From Diadema setosum (Eukaryota > Echinodermata > Echinoidea > Diadematoida > Diadematidae), in the NCBI GenBank assembly GCA_033980235.1, contig CM067059.1, positions 26,015,922-26,079,921 on the forward strand: a stretch of 64,000 bases of DNA, in the 5' to 3' direction. Positions 56,801-64,000 of this stretch are shown here, one piece after another; within the stretch, counting starts at the first letter, position 1, and each line of letters begins with the position of its first letter. A model generated the notes under the pieces. The model was not told where the DNA came from. It saw only the letters and a program-made list of their open reading frames with translations, and searched no databases. A program made the translations under genes and the position numbers.

Positions 56801-59800
56801 CGTCTTTTGAAAATGCTTACGTACTGTTTGTGCATGTGTGTGTGTGTGTTAATGATTTGAAATCCCTTGAGCAGGCAAAGGGAAGCCAAATATCGACTTT
56901 AACAAGATATTAAATCGACAAGTAATAATGATTCCATACTAGCACAACTAGCCTAGCAATACACTAATGGATTTTACCTCACCACGGCCAAACTTGTCTC
57001 GACCGGCGAAACCTATTGATAAAAACGGTGAAAGTGAAAGCCTTGGGAATATTTCTCCCTGGTCTATTGAAAAAAAAAATAAATGCCGTTTTTGCTAGTC
57101 TGACCACCGTGCTTGTGTCAAACAGACGAACGGTCATCGATTTGTGTTCCCCTAACTTGCAGATGTTGAAACGTTTACAATAATAGAGGCAAAGCGCCGT
57201 AAGATCAGAAGTCACATCTCTTTTTATTGTTTAAAATGATAATGATAATGAATAACATTTATATAGCGCTTAATACTGATGTTTCTAAGCGCATCAAATC
57301 GGGGAAAAATAATATATATAACGTAAAAACAAAATACAGCATTATGTACATATTATGATAACGACAGCAACAACAACAACAGCAAAATTAAGGTTGTGTA
57401 AACAGATGAGTTTTCAACAATGACTTAAACCTATCAACATTTTCAGCGTTACGAATATAAAAAGGGAGTTCATTCCAAAGAAATGGGGAAATAACTGAAA
57501 AGGCCCTATCACCATAACGTGTACAGGTGCGGGGACCACGTGATAATTGGAGAGCGGAGGAAGAACGAAGAGAACGGGTTGAAGTGGAGGAGCGGAAGGA
57601 AATTAAATCTTTAAGATAAGATGGGGCAAGATTATTACATATCTTGTAAACAATAAGGAGGATTTTAAAAGTGATACGTTGATGGATGGGGAGCCAGTGG
57701 AGGGATTGGAGAACTGGAGTAATGTGGTCAGATCTTTTTGTAAGGGTCACAAGCCTAGCAGCTGTATTTTGAATTCTTTGAAGTGGCGCAGTACTTGAAG
57801 CAGGGAGACCAACAAGAAGGGAATTGCAGTAGTCAAGATGAGAGGAAACAAATGCGTGAATGAGACGTTCCGTGGAAGACTGATCCAATAATTTACGTAT
57901 TTTACCAATTTTACAAATACCCCAAGCAGCAGAACGACATGAATTCTTAATATGTTGTTGAAAGTTCAGATGCTTATCTACAATAACTCCGAGATTTCTG
58001 ACGGACTGAAAGATGGGGATAGTACTATCTTCAAAGGAAAATTCTGTTAGAGAGCTACCCCGCCTGAACTGAGAATGAACATATAAAAATTCCGATTTAA
58101 CACAATTCAATTTCAAATAATTATCGTGAGACCATTGCTTGATATCATCAACGCATCTACTAAGTTTGCAGAGTGCTTCGACTTGGGTATTTGGTTGTAT
58201 GATTATGTAGATTTGAGTATCGTCGGCATACATAACATGTAAAATATCGTTATGAGAGTTGATTACTGAAGACAGAGGGGCTGTGTATAGAAGAAATAGT
58301 AAAGGACCAACCACAGACCCCTGGGGGACACCATGTCTAAGAGGGAACGCGTCTGAGAAAATGCACCGTTCACAGTAACCATCTGGTGGCGGTCGTGTAA
58401 GTAAGATGCAATCCATCTCAAGACTGTTCCCGTTAGACCAAAATTAGTCTCCAATCTGTTAAGGAGAATTTCATGATTGATAGTATCAAACGCAGCAGAA
58501 TAATCTAAAAGCAGAAGAGCAACTTCATGGCCTTTGTCTACTGCTAAGAGGAGGTCATTGAGTACCTTCAATAAGGCGGTTTCAGTGGAGTGGAAGTGCC
58601 TGTAGGCAGACTGATTACTAGGAAACAACTGGTGTTCATCAAGATGATCTCTGAGTTGGCGAGCAACCACTTTCTCAAGAACTTTACCAAGAAAAGACAG
58701 ATTAGCAATGGGGCGAAAATTATTCAAATCATTACGGTCTAAGCTGGGTTTCTTTAGAAAGGGTAATATGAGCGACCTTTTGAAGTGCTTAGGAACTACG
58801 CCTGATGACAACGAGAGATTCAGAATGTGGGTTATTGCAGGAAGAAATTCATCTAGACACTCTTTTAGTAGCCATGTGGGGAGAGGATCAAGAGAACAAG
58901 ACTTGGACGGAAGAGAATTGATGAGACGTTTCATTTGTGACTCAGTGATTAAACCAAACTCAGAAAATACACACTCAGTGTTTATATTTATGCGAGAGGA
59001 ATTAGAGAGAGAGATTTCAGGAGACACCGGGAATGAAGATGCAATGGTACTAATCTTGTTGTCGAAAAACTCAGCAAACTGATTGGCAAGTGCAGGATTT
59101 GAAATATGGTGAGGAAGAGAAGAATCTGGATGTGCAATTGTGAGTCTTTTGATGATGTTGAAAAGTTGTTTGGTGTCTGCAGCAACAATCTCCTCTCTTA
59201 GGTGCCTTGACTTGGCGTCGGCAAGGTGGCTGTAGTAGGACTCGCACTCTTGCCGATACAGCTCTCTGTCAATGCAAAGACCAGACTTGATCATGCGGCG
59301 CTCTGCACGGCGTCTACGCTTCTTAGCCTCCTTCACTTCTGTCGTGTACCAGGGATTATTTGGCCGCACTGTTACAGATCTAGTCTTGAGCGGAGCGTAC
59401 TTATCAAGAAGTCTTTTTACATGAAAGTTGAGCAGCAGGACAGCCTCGGAGGGACATGCGGGCTCTCTGATCTGGAAAAGTGATGCAGCAATGTCATTTT
59501 TAAGGGAGCAGAGGTCCATAGACCGTAGATTTCTGGAGGTAGTCTGCTTCTTGGGGTTCACTGGGCCTTTGAGGTTGAGAGTGGTGATGATGGCGGAGTG
59601 GTCAGAGGGCAGAATAATGTGACAAGATTAACATTCGATACAATGTTGTCAACTTTTCTGCTTAGAACTAGGTCTAATGTGTGTCCAGCTTTATCACACA
59701 AAAAAATAACGACAGTAAGCGCACATTGGTATTAGTGTTTTGATTTAATTGTTTTGCCCGCTGTGTAGGTACTGCCGATTTCTTCGGTCTCAACCAGTAC

Positions 59801-60876
59801 ACCACCCTCTACGCCAACGACACGCCGGAGGATTACTCCAGTCCTCCTGGCTACCTTAAGGACCGGAATGTCCTCACCTTCGTCGACGAGAACTGGGAGG
59901 TAGCAGGGTCGTCGTGGCTGAGGATTGTGCCCTGGGGCATCCGAAACCTCCTGAAGTGGATCTACACGAACTACCACGTCCCCATCTACGTCACGGAGAA
60001 TGGTGTTTCTACCCATGACGTGTACGAGCTCGATGACGTCATCAGACAGAAATATTATCGCGCCTACATCGACGAGGTCCTGAAAGGTAACTCTGATCCA
60101 AATGCCAACTTCATTGTAAAATGCTGAAAAAATAAGACACCTTACCAACACTTCAGTAAAATGGGCAGTTGACGTTTAATCTTTATAAAAGAACAGTACT
60201 ATTATTTTGTCAGGCATTGTATGTAAATGAAAACGATCACGCACTTCGAGTCAACTATCACAGAGCAATGCACTGTTTCTGATTAAATACTATACTTTTT
60301 TTTTTCTTAGAAAGAATATATAGGTAGGTATGTATGTAGGTAGATAGATAGACAGATAGACAGATAGATAGATATAGATCAATGGATAACGATCGACAGA
60401 AAAAAACAAAGAAAGAGGAATAGAGAAGAAGAACAAACAATAGAGAAATCTTAACTAAATCGCAAATTCATTTGAGCTTCAATTCCAAGCATCTGTAATA
60501 GGAAATCGACGTATTTTATATCTCTGATATCTGAGTGCGTTATCGTTTCACCTTGCCATGCCCAGCTATTTATATAGACGGGGTCGATGTGAAGGGATAC
60601 ACGGCCTGGTCGCTTCTGGACAATTTTGAGTGGGCTTCGGGATACAGCGAACGTTTCGGCATGCACTACGTCGATTTCAACGACCCCGAACGACCACGAG
60701 AGGCCAAGCAATCTGCCAGAGACTACGCTGAGATCATCGCCAACAACGGGTTCGTCAGGGAGATTTCAACGACGACTATTCCCGACCCGACAACAGCAAG
60801 TGCGCCACCTATTGGTGACACTTGTGTAATAATTGGTGTGTGGGTGTACCTTCTTGCAATGAATTTCATATTCTAA
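50844..60876 (+). CDS. GH1 gene D: secreted, probably membrane-anchored beta-glucosidase-like, five exons
   Basis: Exons 50844-51142, 54959-55433, 56520-56766, 59769-60086 and 60566-60876 give 549 residues. I chose the ATG at 50844, not 50811, because it has a strong context (ACCATGG) and starts the signal peptide directly ([16 protein letters not shown]). The acid/base Glu is in TFNEPW (about 207), the nucleophile in VTENG (about 417). The C-terminus is a Thr/Pro linker and a hydrophobic end ([16 protein letters not shown]), as for a GPI or tail anchor. Exon 3 of the paralogs is split here by an extra phase-1 intron (56767-59768) at the Gly of the G-T/S-DFFGLN motif; the spliced sequence restores the motif without gain or loss. 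That intron holds an antisense L2 LINE. Intron 1 holds a long-TIR DNA element. Confidence 0.92.
52434..54254. mobile_element. 1.8-kb DNA element with about 390-base terminal inverted repeats
   Basis: The left arm (52434-52815) and right arm (53845-54254) are reverse complements: AGGCTACGGTCACAACTC outside, CAGGTAGCTC / GAGCTACCTG inside. Arms are GC-rich with many CGGTCGC / GCGACCG subrepeats; the middle is AT-rich apart from more CGACCGCTCGAT repeats at 53390-53720. TAA on both edges could be the target duplication of a PIF/Harbinger-type element. No transposase frame is present. It lies in intron 1 of gene D. Confidence 0.8.
54285..54525. repeat. CTCGTGGGC-type repeat, second copy
   Basis: GTCATACAGCCCATGG on the left and CTGTATGACTCGTGGGCTG repeats on the right are inverted to each other and match the block at 12010-12296. 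Probable non-autonomous foldback element in gene D intron 1, directly beside the long-TIR element. Confidence 0.5.
55681..55764 (-). mobile_element. tRNA-derived SINE-like head
   Basis: The minus strand reads TGGCTCACTGGATAAGAC (A box) and CTTCGAGTCCCCTGG (B box). The acceptor stem is poor, so it is SINE-like and not a tRNA gene. In intron 2 of gene D. Confidence 0.45.
57236..59703 (-). mobile_element. L2-type LINE, 5' truncated, in gene D intron 3
   Basis: The 3' end has the L2-style GCGCTATATAAATG and (ATTATC)n at 57236-57280. The 5' end lies in the endonuclease ([11 protein letters not shown], near 59650-59695), just 65 bases before the exon 4 acceptor of gene D. The element fills about 82% of the extra intron and is antisense to the gene. 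Confidence 0.85.
57388..59561 (-). pseudogene. L2-type LINE ORF2, frameshifted
   Basis: Two overlapping frames cover one protein: 59561-58263 with the endonuclease-RT linker, [32 protein letters not shown] and [17 protein letters not shown]; and 58416-57388 with [26 protein letters not shown] and the C-terminal [17 protein letters not shown]. The shift lies near 58330-58350, between the DYSAAFD and GVPQG boxes. Another frame break lies upstream in the endonuclease part (59600-59640). The element is inactive. Motif style matches the L2 clade. Confidence 0.85.
60323..60385. repeat. (TAGA)n microsatellite in gene D
   Basis: TAGGTAGGTATGTATG passing into TAGATAGACAGATAGA units. Confidence 0.85.
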
Positions 60877-61132
60877 GCCTTTTGTAATCTTTATCTCAGT
60901 AGTGACTAAAGTATTGGGAAAGGAAGGTATTTATTGCGGTAGAATATGCTTCTCTGAAAATATGAAGAAGCGAATCTGTTCATCTTGATATAAACTTCTT
61001 ATTTAAAGGAATTCACGTTTATACTTCTGCAGACGTGTAACCTAGTATAAATACCTTCACTCGTAGCCTCTTTATATTAGGTTGTATGTTCGGTTAATTT
61101 GATGCAGTTTCTACATTCTTTTGTCAGACAAT

Positions 61133-61167
<35 letters not shown>

Positions 61168-63199
61168 TAAGAGCCCAGGGTGTAAAATTGAGAATATATC
61201 CATTCTCGCAGCTCAGATTAAAATTCAAGTACACAATGTATATATGACCTCTTTCTTCTCCTCAATTGGTGATGTGCGCGTGTGGTGTGGTCGTTCGCAT
61301 GCGATATACAATGTATAGGATATGTCGGCACAATCACTGTAGTTTCAGTATGTCAATCAAATCGCTAGGTATACGAATACATTTTTTTTCATGGTTTGGG
61401 AAAATCGTTGATAAGGGAGTAATTTTACAATAACAAAGCCAGCGAATGGATCCAACCCAACGAGTATACACATTGCATTGACTGTTGACAAACATATAAA
61501 TCTTATAGGCGTCCATTAATGCAAGTTTTGGTCTTCACAATAAAGCTATCGCATATGTATGTATATATATATATATATACGCACACATTACGTAATACAC
61601 AATCTAAAGTTAAAAGAAAATACATCGAATTCATTGAACATTACAATATTCAGGGCATTGGATCGTAGTGAATTATCAATAACTTTTACTTCGACAAGAA
61701 TGTCCTCTTGACGTATTTCTACGTGGAGTGCAACATGACAGGACGAAAATCCTAGTTATCTTGCTGGTCCCGTTCAAAATAGTGATAAATTTGTCCTCTC
61801 GAGACCCCTTACAAATAAAATTGCTACAACTTTTAATTCATGGTTATGAGACTTTAGAAGGTCCAAAAGTGAAACCATTTAGACACAACTCGGCATCCTC
61901 GACGATTTGGTTCATCATTGATGGTGCCATTAATTCATGATGACGAGCAGGACTGGGGGAATGATGGAGATGTTGACGTTGATGGTGATGATGTTGGTGG
62001 TCTTGGTGGTGGTGGTAGTCTGGCAGTGATGATGTCGAAGACAAAGTTAATTTCTTTCTTTTTTCAAAGAAGCATTAATTTACACATCATTATCATACGG
62101 TACATGGCTGTAATTCAAGCAGGTACTTAAATAGTTTGCATCATTCTACAGGAAACACCTACACATTTTGATAGACAGTTGCTTGTTTTCATTTTCTATT
62201 TGTATACTGAGTAATATCAAGTCATCTACCATTGTTTACACAGTCATAACACATAGGTCTATACAGTAAAAGATATTATATCAAAATGGCAAGGTTAACA
62301 TAATCGCATATCGCATAACATAGAAAATTAATGCTCTGTCGTACTTTAAAAGTTCAGAATAGCCCTTTGATGTGATAAAATACCAAATGAAACGACATTT
62401 TTAAAATAAAGACATTATATACAAAGGCGAACATAAGGTATAAAGCACGTGAAAACTCCGTCACCATTGAGAAATAACAATTCATAATCGCCTTGGTTTC
62501 ACTAAAGTTAAAGTTAGGAGATTATAGATGACATTCATGAAGCAGTTTACTGAATATAAATGTTTCATATACCTCAAATAGTAATAAGCAGTCAGAGAAC
62601 GAAAGAAAAAGAGAGAGAAAAAAAGTTGAGGGATGCGGTTTGTTTTCCTGATAAACAAACAGTGATGAACGTGACTTCGAACTCTACACCACACCAAAGA
62701 TAAAGGAGAGTCCATCACCTACATCAGAAAACGAACATTTCTACAAGAATGAAACGTAGCTCTATGTGACTGTAACATGAAATACAATAAGACAGAGACG
62801 GTCAGACACGGGCCTAAGATCGAAAGGCTAAGATGGCAGCCAAGAAGTAAAAAACAAAACAAACAAACAAACAAAAACAAACAGACACGAGAGAAAGATG
62901 AACAGACTGATAGAAATAATGAAAGAAATAAAGGAAAATACATGATTGGAGTCTGTTTATCGTGTGGGTCAGGTGATGTCTGATAACATTTATTTCTTAA
63001 TCCGCCTTAGCAAGCGAACGAGGGGGCTAATTTACTTAAAGCAGTCAGATAAGCATAGGCAACAAAAGAATGTCTGCACACGATTGAAGATTGCATAAAA
63101 TGAGTAACCCTAAGGACCCGCCACCTAAATAATTAAGCACGTCATTTCTTTACTATACACTGCCGGGCCTAGACCCAAAATTATTATTTCCATGAAAAA
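60877..63199. other. 3' flank of gene D and upstream region of gene E
   Basis: No exon recognised. A 32-base T run lies at 61135-61166, an AT repeat at 61557-61580, and AATAAA at about 61540 is a possible gene D poly(A) signal. Trinucleotide GGT/GAT repeats occur at 61975-62020. Core promoter of gene E not identifiable. Confidence 0.45.
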
Positions 63200-63492
63200 A
63201 TGGCGGCCCCGTTTCGAGTATGCGTGATTTTCCTGACTGTATCTTGGTCAATGACGGCAGCCGAGCCGCAGTTCGTCTACCCCGATGTCTTCAACGACAC
63301 GGAGCGAGACACGTTCCTGTACGGCACCTTCCCCGATGACTTCTTGTGGAGCACGTCGACGGCCGCCTACCAGATCGAAGGCGGCTGGGACGCCGACGGG
63401 AAGGGGCCGAGTATCTGGGACACCTTCACACACAAACCGGGAAACATCGCCAACAACGCCACGGGTGACGTTACCTGCGACAGTTACCATAA
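63200..63492 (+). CDS. GH1 gene E, exon 1 only (gene continues past window)
   Basis: ATG at 63200 (AAAATGGCGG) begins a signal peptide ([15 protein letters not shown]) and the first 97 codons plus two bases, ending in the standard phase-2 donor AA|GTAGGA used by the paralogs. [14 protein letters not shown] and YQIEG mark the barrel start. From the end of the signal peptide on, the nucleotide sequence is about 96% identical to gene C exon 1, while the signal peptides are unrelated. Exons 2-4 are not reached: 63493-64000 is intron. Catalytic residues therefore cannot be judged. Confidence 0.88.
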
Positions 63493-64000
63493 GTAGGATT
63501 GATATTGTACATACCTTATGGTTATTATTTTGATATCGAAGAGCACTCGTTTTGAAGAAAGCAACAACTATTGTTTACATTGTGTACGTTTCTTCAACAC
63601 AATCGACTTAGTGATGACACGTAGATACCAGAAGTGAAAATACGCTGGTTCTGTTGCTGTGATTATGTTCGTGTTTTATCATAGGTTAACATAGGTTCCC
63701 TTGAAGGAATGTAATTTGCCATACCATCATTGTTTACTTTATTTCTTTTTAAAAGATGATTATGTTCTTTTATCCGTCTCACCTGATTCGCGTGTCTCTA
63801 TCTCTAGCTGACTGTTGACTGACTTTGTTGATATCAATATCTACCGCTGCGTAAAGGAACATGATTTTGTTATATAGTTTGATTATAGTTTATATTTTGT
63901 TTACCAGCAATGTTCTGTGCCGTGGAAGACTGTAGTTGCACAGTTATTTTTATTGTTCTCAGATGTAACTTTTGTAACTTCGGTGAATGACATGTACATT
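63493..64000 (+). other. start of gene E intron 1
   Basis: AT-rich intronic sequence with no further exon; the next exon would be expected to begin with a codon-completing base and a Tyr-x-x-Asp-Val-Ala motif. Confidence 0.6.

Overview
This is a eukaryotic, animal-type window: AT-rich, intron-rich, with GT..AG splice sites, LINE reverse transcriptases, tRNA-derived SINE-like units, an LTR-element remnant and many foldback/MITE elements. The family mix, the long GTCC-repeat element and the frequent TAGGCCTA octamer suggest a marine deuterostome invertebrate, most likely an echinoderm. That assignment is inference; no marker gene proves it.

The main content is a cluster of five glycoside hydrolase family 1 (beta-glucosidase / lactase-like) genes: A (19583-29500, +), B (34753-38603, -), C (41835-44951, -), D (50844-60876, +) and E (63200 onward, +, cut by the window end). 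A to D share one four-exon plan (phases 2, 0, 1) and can be read end to end by hand splicing as 496, 553, 555 and 549 residues. All four complete genes keep both catalytic glutamates (NEP and TENG motifs). B, C and D encode a signal peptide and end in a Ser/Thr/Pro-rich linker plus a short hydrophobic tail, as expected of cell-surface, possibly GPI-anchored, enzymes. Gene A has neither end and is predicted to be cytosolic. Gene D alone has a fifth exon, because an extra 3-kb intron splits exon 3 and contains an antisense L2-type LINE. Genes C and E have nearly identical mature first exons behind unrelated signal peptides, which points to gene conversion.

Upstream of the cluster lies one complete four-exon major facilitator gene of monocarboxylate-transporter type (10670-14719, +, 440 residues).

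The first 10 kb hold no host gene that I can support. They do contain a nested transposon stack (about 7069-10360): an old foldback element carrying a LINE with an intact 773-codon frame and two different palindromic MITEs. Other mobile DNA includes a CR1-like LINE (31600-33880), an L2 LINE (57236-59703), an L2 3' fragment in gene B, an LTR-retrotransposon remnant in gene A, a 3.6-kb inverted-repeat element between C and D, a 1.8-kb long-TIR element in gene D, and a 1.35-kb element carrying arrays of AGGTCA half-sites. No tRNA, rRNA or CRISPR feature is supported.
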